This document shows positions 26,005 to 38,399 of a DNA stretch of 64,000 nucleotides, piece after piece. The notes below the pieces were generated by a model. It did not search any database, was not told the origin of the DNA, and saw only the letters and a program-made list of their open reading frames with translations. Positions within the stretch are counted from its first letter, which is position 1; the number at the start of each line of letters is the position of its first letter. The position numbers were made by a program, and so were the translations under genes. Origin of the DNA: Baylisascaris procyonis (lineage: Eukaryota; Nematoda; Chromadorea; Rhabditida; Ascarididae); the NCBI GenBank assembly GCA_037389465.1, contig JAZARR010000171.1, positions 3,224,001-3,288,000 on the forward strand, read 5' to 3'.

Positions 26005-26404
26005 GCGTTCGAGGCGTATTTCTGAGAGAATGTGAATTCCGCCGATTTCAGTGTGATAATAAAATCACTTTGTATAAATACGCCTTAATAAAAGGCTTAA
26101 TGGTTGATTGCTTTTCTATAGTTGATAAAATTCACAATAACGACGCATTATCGGATGGCATTTCCAAATCGTGACAAACGTTTTCAATAAATTCGCTCAT
26201 TTTAGCTCATTTCTTAGCACCCACCATCTAATGCTATCAAGAAATGATAATTATTGAGCTTCATTATAAAAAATATTTGAATAATTTTCATAGTACGTTG
26301 CTTAATGCTATGTTGCTCTCAGAGAAGTGGTTTTATATAATATTAGACTTCTGTAAAGATGGACCTGTACGCTTAGGTTGCAAGATGGTGCGAGAAATTT
26401 AGGC

Positions 26405-26408
<4 letters not shown>

Positions 26409-26469
<61 letters not shown>
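26409..26469. repeat. (TA)n microsatellite
   Basis: About 30 TA units. Confidence 0.95.
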
Positions 26470-26472
<3 letters not shown>

Positions 26473-26546
26473 TGTATAGTTGCAAATATTTTAGCAATAT
26501 CTGTATTTTTTTAAAGAAAATATAGATACTGACAGATATCTGAAAA

Positions 26547-26600
26547 GTTACAGTTTATACTTAACTGTAATTTTAGTTACAGTTTACACTTAACTGTAAT
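26547..26600. repeat. Two tandem copies of a 25-bp palindromic unit
   Basis: Two near-identical copies containing TTACAGTTTAYACTTAACTGTAA, separated by four bases. Each unit is itself an inverted repeat (TTACAGTT / AACTGTAA). Confidence 0.75.
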
Positions 26601-26790
26601 ATCATCATTTTCTAACCTCGAACAACCTAAATTCAGAGACAACTGTTTAATCTGCTATGACGTTTTTAAAGATTTCACGCTGTCAGCATTTTATATATAC
26701 TGTGTATATTCGATTGAAGAGCATGAACATGCATTTTATTTGAAACGAATGAATTGAGAGGAATTAAGACTGACATTACAAAAAACTTAC

Positions 26791-26844
26791 AAGTGTAAAT
26801 GACGCTTTGAGAGTTTCAACACTGCTATTAGCATTACAATTCAT
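26791..26844 (-). CDS. Possible first coding exon (MNCNANSSVETLKASFTL)
   Basis: Minus strand: ATG at 26844 opens 18 codons to a consensus donor (CTT|GTAAGT) in phase 0. The peptide has an N-glycosylation-type site (NSS). Partner exons were not identified. It might belong to the gene at 25250-26004 or be a chance match. Confidence 0.2.
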
Positions 26845-27774
26845 TATAAATACATTCCTATCTTTTTCGAAATCAGTAATGAATAATTTTGATGCAACAT
26901 ATGCTCGCCCAATAACCAATTTAATTCCGTAGTGCCTACTAAGAAATATCTATTTTTACAGATGGAAAAAAGATATAGAATCCCTAGCAGTTGTTATACT
27001 GTAAGGAGTTGTATTGGCCATAGCATTCTGATGATGAAAGCTCATAGTAAATTTTAAAAAAAAAGGAAGTTAATACATTTAGGAGTGAATAGAACAGTTA
27101 ATAAAAAGAAATTTGAGCGTGAATGCGAGATGTTGACATTGAAGTTGCAAATGCTTCATGCAGTTGCAAGGGTCCCTCTCAGGCGAGAAAAGCTCGTTCT
27201 CAAAGATCTGAGAACGATTCGCTTCAAAAATTCGATTCTATCAAAGCGGCAAGCAAAACGAGTCTCTAAAAGGCTCATTTCCCTGATGCTTGCAAAGCGA
27301 ACGCAATTTATGCTAACTACGATATATTGATGGCTCAAATTTTAATATGAGCCACTTCTGAAGCATACAGCTCAGTTCGATTTTCACTTATCTTGACGAA
27401 TATGCGCACCCTTTCGATTCCATCAACAAGGAATAAAGTGCGGAAAGAAATGCTTGGCGGAGTATATGATGTGTAACGCTGCAACTAAAAGTTGGGGTCT
27501 GTGAATCCTCTTATATTCTTCGGTGGCCAAGCAGAATCATTTAAGTCACTATGTGGCTTTTTTAAATCCATTTTCTGAAGCAGCCTTTTTTGTGTCAATA
27601 CTGTTGAAAGAGCTAGTAACTTTAATAGTGACACATGCCTGTCCTTCAAATCACCCATTTTTCATTTTTAAGACGTGTAATTTTGTGATTATAAGCTATA
27701 ACTATTTCATGAATTTTTATGTCTTTTAGAGAGATGTATTTCGAATTACACGTTTTTAGTTCTTCTGAATACGT

Positions 27775-28853
27775 TCATAGATCGAAAGATTGTCTTGCAT
27801 CAGGTCGTGTGCACAGAAATGGAGTAGCAGAGATATATTTTCCACCTTCTGCAACAAAAGTTTTTGAATCTCGTCTGTGGTATCTCATCGATCCATTTTG
27901 AACTTGAAACAGGAACTTTGAAATATCAAAACAGTAAATCTGAAATTCCGATTGTTTACCCCACCTCCTGAATGTTGCTCGCTGCCCACCAACTGCAAAA
28001 GGTAAATTGTTCAACTCGCCTTCTTGCCATTCGGATCCTTTCATCAATATATCATTTTATATGTAATTGGCTCATTTTGTGCGTCGTAATTCCCTTTACG
28101 CAAAAAGCATCTCATTTTGCTCATCGAAATGTTTCACCCTTTCAAATGTTTCCAATAAAACCGACAATTTCAAGCGTAAAGAATATTAATTATATCGTAT
28201 GCTACTTATTGCACTTAATGCAATGAAATATTTGTTGCAATTTTTTTTTTTTAAATAACATTATTTTGCATGAACTATGAATAAAAATTTTTTGAAAACG
28301 TTTAAAAAAAAGAGATTAAATCATAAAACGTTCAGATGATATAATTGCAAATTTTTATTTAAAAAATTTAATTTTGCCTCAACGAGTGCAATGTCGATAA
28401 TGGAAGAATATAAATAACTCATAAATATTCGAATATTTCTCAGGGAAATTCTGTTCATGTAATAATATGTCAGCTTCAGCCTTTCCTAATCATCTTCGCT
28501 TTTGAAAAAATTTCATTAGCGAATACGAATAATGAAAGCTAACTGCGCCAATATAGCATAAGATGTGTAGATTATGATCCATAGCTACTGTAGACGCATA
28601 TTTTTAGTTGCAATATTGCTTATTTTTATGTTTCATTAGGATATCTCTCAAGCTAAACTCTGTAGACTTGAAACTTTTAGCATCTGTATAGGGTGGCATG
28701 AAAGAAAATGGTTGTTTAGTGAAAAATAAACTACTTTCATAACGTTCTAAGGTGGCAAGATTATTCATATGCTTGAGGAGTTGAATTCACTTACTTACTG
28801 CGATTGGTCGACGAAGAGTAATGCCAGTCATCTGTCTCCAACGAACTGCTCAT
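27775..28853 (-). CDS. Possible short protein, three exons
   Basis: Exon 1 (28799-28853) starts with ATG and reads MSSSLETDDWHYSSSTNR to a strong donor (GCA|GTAAGT), phase 1. Exon 2 (27960-27992) follows TTTTGCAG and gives GGQRATFRRWG, ending in phase 1 at G|GTAAAC. Exon 3 (27775-27848) follows TTTTGTTGCAG and reads EGGKYISATPFLCTRPDARQ, then a stop. Total 53 residues. The second intron is 111 nt, in frame and free of stops, so a 90-residue isoform without that splice is equally possible. Other frames on both strands of 27.5-28.05 kb are also open, which lowers confidence. No family recognised. Confidence 0.35.
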
Positions 28854-29900
28854 TTCTAAACATTCGTTTTATTTGCTTTTCTTTCATTCGAAAGGATATT
28901 GTCGAAAAAAATTTCTTCTATTTTCTTTTGCGGTGCAATTCCATTCAATTTTTTTCTCTAATAAAATGGTTTGTTTAAACAAGGAGAAACCGACAAGAAA
29001 AATCTTATGGATTTTTTTTTAATGAGGAAGAACCGATGAGAAAAAAGTTTTTTAATGGTAATCTAAAGCAAATAATGAGCTTTAGTGCATCGCTCTATGC
29101 GTGCTAATTTTCTTTAGAAGTAGCGGTGGGATCTCTATCGTTTCTCTTATCCTGTGGTCATTTTTTCTTCTTTCCGTGCTAGCCAGCGTTCCTGTTGCTT
29201 AACTGTGTTGCGCAATAGCAATAGCAATAATTGTTCATCAAGGAGGGTGCCATGCATCAACAGTAGTTTAGCTTGAGAAAACTGGCGTTTTTTCACGGGA
29301 GGGGCGGGGGGGGTGTAGATCTAAGTATAGGCATAGAACCAAATAATAAAATAAATATATTCCATATTTCAGGATGAAATGAGTAATCGAATTACCGGTT
29401 CCCTTTTTGTGCTCGCAGATTAACACGCAGTTCCGAGCGATACTAACAACTCAATATCATCGTAAAACACTACATTACATTTGAACATAACAATTTACTG
29501 TCACTCCAATTATCCTTACCTTCACTCTACTTTATCTGTGTCTTTACCATTCCTAGTTGTGGATAAAGAAGAAATTATTTATATTTTTAAAGATCCTAAT
29601 TTTTGATGAAACTTTGTACCGAGCTGAAGCATCCATATTTATCCTGACGGTAAATCAAAAATTACAATATTACGTGTGCGATGAAAGGCACTCTAGTTGA
29701 GTTCTCAGTAGCGTGACATATACACCGTTACGGACAAATATCGAATATGTGAACAGTGACATAGCAGTAGCAATCATAGTGGCAGTGATGAATATATTTT
29801 ATTTCAGAGCCTAAAATTTAGCTAAACTTGATTCAGATTCCTTTTGGCTGAGATACTTTAACATATACATTAATATACTTTTGTCTTCACATACCAGCCA
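28854..29900. other. No gene seen
   Basis: AT-rich, short frames only. A G-rich patch lies at about 29298-29316. Confidence 0.4.
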
Positions 29901-30530
29901 AATACAGGGGTTGTCTGTGGGGGGGGGTGTGGAGTGTGTGGGAGTGCGAGGGTGTGTGCGTGTGTGCAGGAATGTATGTGTTGTGGGGAGGGGGTGTGGA
30001 TGGATGCGTGCGTGCGCGTCTGGGGAGATGCGTGCGTGTACGTGGGGGTATGTGCGGGGGTGGGGGTGTGTGGGTGTGCGTGTTTAGGAGTGCAGGGGTG
30101 TGTGCTTGTGGGGGAGGGGGATGTGTGAGGGTGTATGGGGGAGCGTGCGTGTGCATGTGGAGATGCGTGTGGGTGTGTGTACGGGGGCGTATGGGGGTGT
30201 GTGGGAGTGTGTAGGGTTATGTGGGAGGCGTTTGAGTGCGTGTGCGTGAGTGTACGCGAGGGTGTGTGCGTGCGGCGGGGTGTGTGCGTGCATCGGAGTG
30301 TGTGTGGGGGGGGGTGTGTATGTATGTGCGTGGGGGCATGCGTGCAAGTGCGTGTTCACGTACGAGTGTGTGTGCGTGGTGGGTGTGTGTTCGATGTGGG
30401 TGCGTGGGGATGTATGTATGCGGCGGGGGTTAGTGTGTGTCTATGTGTGGGTTGGAGTGTGCGCGTGCATATATGTGCGTAAGGGGGGGAGGAGTGTGCG
30501 TTAGGGTGTGTGTGTGTACGTGGGTGTAAT
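29901..30530. repeat. GT-rich degenerate simple-sequence tract
   Basis: About 630 bp made almost wholly of GTGTG, GTGCG and runs of 4-9 G on the plus strand, with very few C or A. Many overlapping frames (Cys/Val/Gly on plus, His/Thr/Pro on minus) are open only because of this composition. Capable of Z-DNA or G-quadruplex structures. Confidence 0.95.
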
Positions 30531-30700
30531 ACAAGGGTCACAAGCTGTCCCACCCTTTCTTAAACGTTGCTTAACCAACGACCGGATACAGGGGTCTCAT
30601 TTTTCGTTTTTAGTTGTGACCATGTAATGCATCCAGAGAGATGGAATAAAAATGTATGCTTGCGTTTCGGATCTTTTAATCACAATCATATTACATCAAG

Positions 30701-30794
30701 CTCAAACTTGGGTAAATAAAGTTTTCGTGCCAATTACCCAAGTTATTGCCTTTACCCACATTACCCAGGTCTTATTACCCACACTACCCAGGTC
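30701..30794. repeat. SL1-like sequences with ACCCA repeats
   Basis: The minus strand of 30701-30722 matches the 22-nt nematode spliced leader SL1 at 19 positions, including its last 15 (TTACCCAAGTTTGAG). No GT follows, so it is not an intact SL RNA donor. On the plus strand 30732-30744 (AATTACCCAAGTT) matches 13 bases of SL1, head to head with the first. Two 20-bp units, TTACCCACATTACCCAGGTC and a one-mismatch copy, follow at 30752-30771 and 30775-30794. Confidence 0.6.
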
Positions 30795-30916
30795 GTATGC
30801 TCTTCTATGCTTAAGCATTTTCGGCGATATCTTTTTGTGTGTTTGTTGCATTTTTTCTTCCTTCCTTTGACTAGATTTGGGCATGGATTTGTAAAAAAGA
30901 TCTTTAATGTAAGGAA

Positions 30917-30990
30917 CGCACACACGCGCACTCACACACACTCACGCACACACCCCTGCGCACGCACAGTCCCGAACGCACACATGCAAG
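30917..30990. repeat. CA-rich simple repeat
   Basis: Degenerate CACACA/CGCACA tract, complementary in composition to the GT-rich tract 400 bp away. Confidence 0.9.
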
Positions 30991-31200
30991 CGTCATTCCA
31001 CTATCCATTTGGTTGAGAATTGATGGGTACATCATCCTCGAAGTTAACAGCGCGTGGGTTGAAATGCGTAAAAGTTCAGAAGGAGACAGACGCAGTGATA
31101 GCGATAGCGAGACAATCGTAGCAATTTATGCAATTCTGTACGTCGCCTGCGTTTGGCTACCCAATACAAGCCTACTGGAATATCGTTGCGCCATGCAGTT

Positions 31201-31202
<2 letters not shown>

Positions 31203-31286
<84 letters not shown>

Positions 31287-31290
31287 TTTG
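31203..31290. repeat. (TA)n followed by (TTTA)n microsatellite
   Basis: About 27 TA units run directly into about eight TTTA units. Confidence 0.95.
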
Positions 31291-31309
31291 CAATCTTCAT
31301 TGCCTCAGA

Positions 31310-31580
31310 ACTCGATGAGTTTTGCCAGGCACTGCCTACAAGAACACATTTTCATGTGAAACTTATTATATATAGTAGGACTTCGCCGAAGTTGGCAGAC
31401 AATGACCTGAGCACTTCCTCACGCCACCGCCGGACTCCAGAGTGATTAAGACTGCCGCCATTAAGTTTGAAGAAAGGAGTATTGCTGAGGATGCATCTCG
31501 CAGTGAAACGTCCATTGAGCTCCATAGCGCTCAGAAGGAATTGCGTCGATCAGTGTTTATTGTGATGTTCAGTTATGATC
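31310..31580. other. GC-richer coding-like island, strand unresolved
   Basis: Plus strand offers TPPPDSRVIKTAAIKFEERS followed by an acidic/basic stretch to about 31560. Minus strand offers an ATG frame, MELNGRFTARCILSNTPFF and RRWREEVLRSLSANFGEVL. Neither has clear splice sites on both sides. It may be part of a gene, a pseudogene or a mobile-element fragment. Confidence 0.3.
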
Positions 31581-34500
31581 TCTTCAAATTAAATTTTTTA
31601 AAATTTTCCGGAAGGATTTAAAACTCGTACAGCCACATCTCCATCAACAACACACTGTTACTTCTGGGCCATCCTGCACAATGACCATGTACATCCGCAT
31701 GTTGACCTAAACTGTGATCGACAAGGTTTAAGAAAAAACGAATAGAAGATAATCGAAGAATGGACCAATTAGTAGAGTTGATAAACACGTAACGTTTATT
31801 GTCCTTATTGATTCAATAAATTTTCTAATAAAATTGTTATAAATAGACGGAGAATCATTAAAAAATATTTTAGGTAAGTTGCTTTTCGGATTCACTGTTA
31901 AAATCTCATCGCTTGCACCGTTAAGCGTGTCCTTGAGATCCTAAATAGAGATCACTCATTGAAAGGTTTCTCAGTACTCATTTGTTAATAGTGGGAGTCA
32001 AAACGATATCAGTAAGATGCAACAAGATGACGTCCATGTCCTGTATGGGCCTTCATGAACACTGCATCAACGCAAGTAAAACCAATGGTATTTGATGAAT
32101 GCATTCTTTAAACGATGAATTGAAGTGTAAAATTAACTCGTTCTGAATGTCTGATTGTAGCGTTCTTTATAAACGAAATGGTATGTGTACTTCAACAAAA
32201 TGCATATAGTGAGGCTAATGCGCTTACAAGAACATTGTAAAATGAATTTAATAGGGCTCATCGCTGCTCAATTAAAACATGAGAAATAGTGCTTTGATGA
32301 ATTATTTATTCAATTCAGGCACAAACACTATAAGCTGAATATGACGTTGCGTTTATAACAAGCGAATATAATAAAGCGTTTAAGAGAGGACGATGAGAAT
32401 CGCCTTGTTCGATTTCATTCTCATTAGCCTGTCGCGCATTTGGGAAAGTATTTCTTTTCTACTGGAAAAATTCATATGCGCTCCTCGCTTTGGGAAAAAT
32501 CCCATCAGCTATAATGTACGAATTAATAGATTATTTGTGCGATTTCGCTTATCGTGAGATCATTCGATTCGTTGGGAAAAAAAAGCGCTCTTCAAATTCA
32601 CTTATTGGATTCGAAGTCGTTCCGCTGTTTAAATGATCTCACATTTATGGTTTTTTCAGAGATTACTGAGTTCGGATAAGTTACTATCGTATAAATTAAG
32701 GTGGCATTAGTTGTTCTTTTTAACTATCTGTACGAGTTGAAGAAAAAATTCTAGTCGAGAAAGAAAATTTCAACGTTTTCCATGTGTATATGCACATTCC
32801 TAAGAAACTTTGAGCAACAAATATTCAATGAGGGATCTAGAATGAGATTCGAATAAGACAATCGTGGGACATAAATTCTTCAGGAATTTTAGAACGCGAT
32901 TGAGTTGATTGAATGGGGAGTGAATAAATGGGGAAGGGATAGTGATTGATCAAAGAGGTGCAAATAGTTTTTCTGTATATTATAGTAAAACGTCGAAAGG
33001 TTGGACAATTTTCACTCGCTTAATGCGAGTGAAAACGGCCATTCTTATCTTCATAGAGGGAGGAGGAGATTAGCGATAAGAATAGAGGCGGGGGGGGGGG
33101 GGGGGGTGGGAAGAAGAAGCGGAGCCATAAGAGAGGAGCAAAATATTCTCTCTTTGAAAGCAGATTTCTTCGAGATAAGAACTATTCAGAGGAAGATATA
33201 TTCCAGAAAGAAGCTGTTGATCGGAGAAGATGGAATTGAAAGAGATGTGGGATTTCATTCGACTTAGGCAGTATTTCACAATTCTTTGGTAATATTTTCA
33301 GCACTAAACATTTTTTTTTTTTTTTGTCTCTCTGCTACTTATGGCACAAATTTTCTTTCAGTATCGTTTATTTGAATGCAAAAACGATATCTCCGCCCAC
33401 TGTCACAGTTTTCTCTACGACAACCCAGCTTGATTGTTATTCCTTTCCCATTGGTCCAATTGCACTTTTGTCGTTTTATTTTCACCGAATTCTATAGCCA
33501 GTTATCTTTTCGAATAAAGCAATTTGCATTCTTTTGAGGAAAACATACCCAAATTGTCATGATAGTTCGATGTCTCCATGTTGCATTCTATAATTTTCAC
33601 ATACTTTTTAATTTTGGTGATACTATTGTAAGAAATCTTTGCAAAAATTTTTATTGAAAGTTCATCTACGTTATCGCCATCGACTCAAGTAAATGAAATG
33701 GGATTTATGAAAAATGACAGATTTAAACAAAGAAAAAGATATAGGTAAATGAACTTTGTGCGTGTAGAATTGTGCATAAATAAAAGAATTCTGAACTTTA
33801 ATTAAAAAGACAAAAACGAGAACGTGATCAATCGAGCGTGCAAACGCCAATTTAGGGAATGATTCGACTTAGCTAAATGTATGAGCGCTAATTAAACTTT
33901 ATATAAATAAACGATTAGATGTGTAGAGATAGGTAATTTTTATCGAAATTGCTTTTTTTCGAAACTTCTTTTTTTTTCGCAATATTTTCTCTTATTGAAA
34001 TTATCAATGCAGAGAATTTTCTAGAAGAAAAATTTGTGAAAAAGATGCTAAGTGAAGCTTAATATTACGATTGCAGCATTCTCGTTCACAATTAGATCCT
34101 TTGAATGTTACCGCTATTTCGTTTTCTAATATCAAGTCCATTACACCTATAACAGATCAACATAAGCTGAATGTTTCTCGCGAAAAAAAAGTACATCTGC
34201 CGAATATTTGCTTGCATCATTTCTTATATTTCAGACTCTCGTATCATATCATTACAAAATCTTTGCACTCCGATATTCGGCGCTTTTTGCTCCACTATTT
34301 CGATTTTTTTTTTGCTTAATGAAATTTGTATATGCGAAGCAATAAACATGTTCGTATTTTTTTCGAACTTGAACAATTCAAGTTTCAAAGTCGAGACATC
34401 GTTTATACTCTATATACTCTATGGGCGTGAATGTATCGAAGACAGGAGAATCTTAGTCACCATTAGAACTGCTCGTTAAAACGTATCGCTCTTCAATAGG

Positions 34501-35112
34501 CCGTTGCCTTATATATGATAATTGTAATAAAGTCTATTTGAAAAAGATTGAAAAAGTTCTTATATTTCTTTCGTTTCGTTTCTTTTTCCGCTCATATACT
34601 CTCATTGTTGAATTATTCAGTTCCATAGAATTAGCATCGTTCACATCAACCCTTTAGAATAAAACCTTCATTTGGTTCTATATTGCATGCAATATATTGA
34701 CGTAAAAACTAGCTTTATGAAATAGAATGCTAATCGTATTAGATTTGAATATTCAATTTCGATGACCATTTTCTTCATAACTAGTGCTATCTATAAGGTA
34801 AAAACAAATGAATTTCTTATTAGTCATATCGAGAAAAATAGAATTGTTCTCATTAGATCGTGAAGAAGTACATTTTTCCCCATAAATTTGTTGAGCAATA
34901 GGTTTACTTCGTTATGGTTAGAAATTTTTTTCAGCATTTGTAATATAATTTTTCTTGATTGATTACTTCACTGCCCTAAAGAAATTTCCTTCTGCAGGAA
35001 TTGAAGAATTCGACTACGCCTCAATAATAGGATCCAATCAATAAACAATAAGCTATAATTATCTAATTCAAAGCACTATTTCATTAATTCTAATTTATAT
35101 ACTTTGAAGCGA
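31581..35112. other. No gene seen
   Basis: AT-rich with isolated short frames. A run of about 17 G at 33091-33107 lies inside a chance frame. Confidence 0.4.
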
Positions 35113-35280
35113 TCAAGCCGTACTGTTTACTTCCACTATATTTTCGCTAGAAATGATAAAAAGTTTCTATGAAAACGGGAATGATAAAAAAAATTTGTTT
35201 ATGTACTACGTACTCAAGCCGTACTGTTTACTTCCACTATATTTTCGCTAGCAATGATAAAAAACTTTCTATGAAAACGG
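35113..35280. repeat. 66-bp direct duplication
   Basis: Copies at 35113-35178 and 35214-35280 share TCAAGCCGTACTGTTTACTT and the following bases to GAAAACGG, with about three differences. They are separated by a 35-bp spacer. Confidence 0.9.
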
Positions 35281-37161
35281 AGTAAAAATGCAATTTTTAC
35301 AGACGGTATGAATGAGGGCTGTGAGTCGAATATATGCATGGGTGGATACCAGTTCGTTTTTACGCACGAATGCAGTTTTTGTTGCTTCCTTTCGCTTAGG
35401 TGCATTTATGAGCTATATAAAAGGTACTCAATATCGCACTAACTTCTCGAATTGTTTCAGTAGCTCAATTCCATTCGATTGCTGCAAAACCTTAAAATCT
35501 GAAACCCCCCTCAAAGATACATATAAATTTTGATCCGCAACTATCTGATGCGTATAAATAGACTTTTATGATCCGCAACTTGACGTGATGTTGGCAAAAA
35601 AAAAAAACCAACGAAATCTAAAAGATTTTTTGTTTCGAAGTGAATTGTTTATGTGGTGAATAAAGCGAAGCGCAAACGCACAAGAAATCATGTGTAGCTG
35701 CAATTTTTGTGCCGAAATGAAAGAACATCGGGATTTATATCGCTACAGGAAAGCAAAGTTTAAAATGGATTACGACTGCGCCCAAGTTAGAAAAAATGGA
35801 AAATTATTTGATTAAGATTGCATTCAAACCTTCATGGTATAAGCGATTGTGAGAAAATTTATAGCCGAAATCCGTATGTTGGTGAAAAATCAGTGTCGAA
35901 TGGATTTGGCTAACAACGACAGTGCTTCATCACTTTTAATTTTGTACATTGGTAAATAGGACAACATTACTGATATCATTATTGCTTAACCAGAGTTGTC
36001 AATGCTATGGGTTTTTGCAGTAAGATCATTGCAGCATGAAGAGCAAACTTTGAACCAATATGCCTCTATGAGAAGATTGGATTATCAAACATCGTTCAAG
36101 CCATCGCCAAAATAAATATTTCTCGACTGGCGTTTTGTAAACATTTACTTACTGAAATTTCGGATGATGTATGCTCTTTTTTAATACTTCAATTTGGATC
36201 TTTTAGCCTATTTTCAACCATGATCGCTTAAGCTCTTATTTCGCCAAGGTCCTTGGATTACTGTTTACTCATAAGGCTTCCATGTGTGGCTCTCAGAAAC
36301 TTGGCTTCACCTTTTGCTCTCAAAGTTCTTGAGCCTCGACATCTGTTTCATGTCCTCATGCAAGCAGCACAATAATTCAAGGGAACTGCAAATTTTATTC
36401 CAAACTTTGCATATATCAAATTCCATTTTGTTACCTCTTACCCCATCAGTAGTACTTGGATGATCCTCTTGATTTGACAGAGTTTAAATTTCTGAATATT
36501 TTAAATTTTAATGCTGAAATTCACTTGTATATCATTCACTGATATAAGCAATTCCCTTTCAAGCACTTTCATTAGTTTCTTTAGTTATCCCACCTTATCA
36601 CTGCATTAATGTTCATGCAAATAATAGTGCGCTTTGATGGATTTTCTTCGCTGGAGTTTCCATGCATGGCGTACGTATCGTTTATATTCTTGATCAGTAT
36701 TGACTTGTGAAATTTTCAATTTTTTTCGAAAAAATATACACACACTCTCTCACTCACGCACACACACACACACACACACCACACGCACATCACATGCACA
36801 CCACACGAACACCAACACACTCACACTACACACGCACACATGCACACACACATGCACGCGCACACACGGCTCAACCATAGAATATGAAATGGTTTCGATT
36901 TTTAGCAGTGTTTTGTCCATACGTTCCAGATGCAACTAGCAAATAGTGTACTCATTAATGATAAAGAATTTTTTCATTCTGATGTTGTTGCGAAATTCTT
37001 TGCAGTTTTCATGTTTGCAAATTTTTCACTTTAAAGCAACAATTGCTTCATCATAATTGCCCCATAACCAAATTACTATCGTTACCTATATGCTATTGCA
37101 TCCAAAAAGGACATTCCAATTCATTCAATGTATCAATTTAAAATTCCACTTCAGTTTTTCA
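35281..37161. other. No gene seen; CA-rich tract at 36739-36868
   Basis: AT-rich DNA. Between 36739 and 36868 the plus strand is mostly CACACA with CTCTCA at its start; overlapping His/Thr frames are artefacts of it. Confidence 0.45.
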
Positions 37162-37236
37162 ATGGATACAGTTGAACGCAAAATGACGGATGAGGCAAAA
37201 ATCTTTCACATTGTCGAATGCAGCAGGAGTGTTTTT
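37162..37236 (+). CDS. Possible first coding exon (25 codons)
   Basis: ATG at 37162 lies seven bases after CCACTTCAG, a spacing typical of a spliced-leader acceptor. The frame reads MDTVERKMTDEAKIFHIVEC and SRSVF to a donor TTT|GTAAGT in phase 0. A phase-0 exon after TCTTATAG at about 37665 (KSKSGEHLHKCFRFCS, stop) could complete a 41-residue protein, but other frames there are also open. Confidence 0.3.
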
Positions 37237-37649
37237 GTAAGTCTAAAAGCAACAGCCACTCCTTCCTGTCAGCGATCCGATTTCCATCATATCCTTAAGT
37301 TCATATTATCTCTCACAAGCTGAATAACTCAAATTTTTGAGCCTGTTTACTTCATTTTACCTGCTGATCACAGTGCTTACTGCATAAAGATTATTATGCA
37401 ATAATAAAATCACTGCAGAATAAATCTCATCTATGCAACTTCAGCTTTCATTTCGCATATAAATTTCCTTACCGATCATATATTGCAATTTTTGAATTGT
37501 TCGTTATTTCGTGGATACGTTTGTATTCGTTGAGCATTCGAGGCTTTCTAGCTGTTTTCATGAAGAGGATTCAGTGCTTTATTTGATCGGTGCATTCCAC
37601 TTCCATTTTGTCTCAATGAAACGCCATCAACGCCATTTTTTCAATAATT

Positions 37650-38034
37650 ATGCGAATGTCTTATAGAAGAGCAAAAGCGGTGAGCACTTACATAAGTGCT
37701 TTCGCTTCTGCTCTTGATAGTTCATCAAAGGCAATTCTTATGAAATTCATCGAAAACTTATTACACCTTATTGATCGATCTTTATTTTCGATTTTTATAT
37801 CGTTTTCAAAGAGAGACAACGCTAATCTAAAGGCTAAACGATGATGTGATTAAAAAAGTTTCGCATGGTCGAAGTGTGAAACCTAGTAAGAAGACGCCAA
37901 AAAAGTTCTTACTTCTTTTCGCATTCCACAACATCCACCATCATCCTGATTATCGACCTGGACGAGTTCGGTTCGTGTTGATTTATCGCCTAAAGAATAG
38001 ATTGCAGCATAAACACAAATACAGAAAGTCATAA
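37650..38034 (+). CDS. Two adjacent open frames, possible gene or broken gene
   Basis: Frame 37650-37844 starts with ATG and includes KAVSTYISAFASALDSSSKA and FSKRDNANLKAKR before a stop. Frame 37846-38034 starts at the next bases in another frame and is basic (HGRSVKPSKKTPKKF, PDYRPGRVRFVLIYRLKNR). Together they cover 385 nt with a frame change between. This could be one gene interrupted by a frameshift or short intron, or chance. A 20-bp hairpin overlaps the first frame (about 37670-37713). Confidence 0.25.
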
Positions 38035-38099
38035 AATATTGCATTCATAAACAATTAGCTTAATTTGTTCTTTAGCGTATTGAAAATAAACAACTACCA

Positions 38100-38240
38100 T
38101 TCAGTTAATTGCATTAGCAAATTCTTTAAATCCATTCAATGGTCACTTCAGTTAATTGCATTAGCAAATTCTTTAAATCCATTCAGTGGTCACTTCAGTT
38201 AATTGCATTAGCAAATTCTTTAAATCCATTCAATGGTCAT
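38100..38240. repeat. 47-bp minisatellite, three copies
   Basis: Three consecutive 47-bp units starting at 38100, 38147 and 38194 (TTCAGTTAATTGCATTAGCA...), differing at one or two positions. Confidence 0.95.
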
Positions 38241-38399
38241 TTGAAGCAATTCGTTCACGGAAAAGATGATCTTTCTCATTGTCTAAACAAATTTAATTCG
38301 AAAAGAATGGTCACGATTTTATGTTCTACTGTGAGAAATACCTCGACTCGATATTCGATTTCTTCTTGTCGTTTTTGATACGATATCTATCAAAAAAAA

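Noticed and set aside
29881..30553. Many 65-115 codon frames rich in Cys/Val/Gly or His/Thr/Pro
   Set aside because: Pure consequence of the GT-rich tract; they overlap on both strands.
30701..30722. Intact SL RNA gene at the SL1-like match
   Set aside because: The leader is not followed by a GT donor or an SL RNA-like stem, so it is not called as a functional ncRNA gene.
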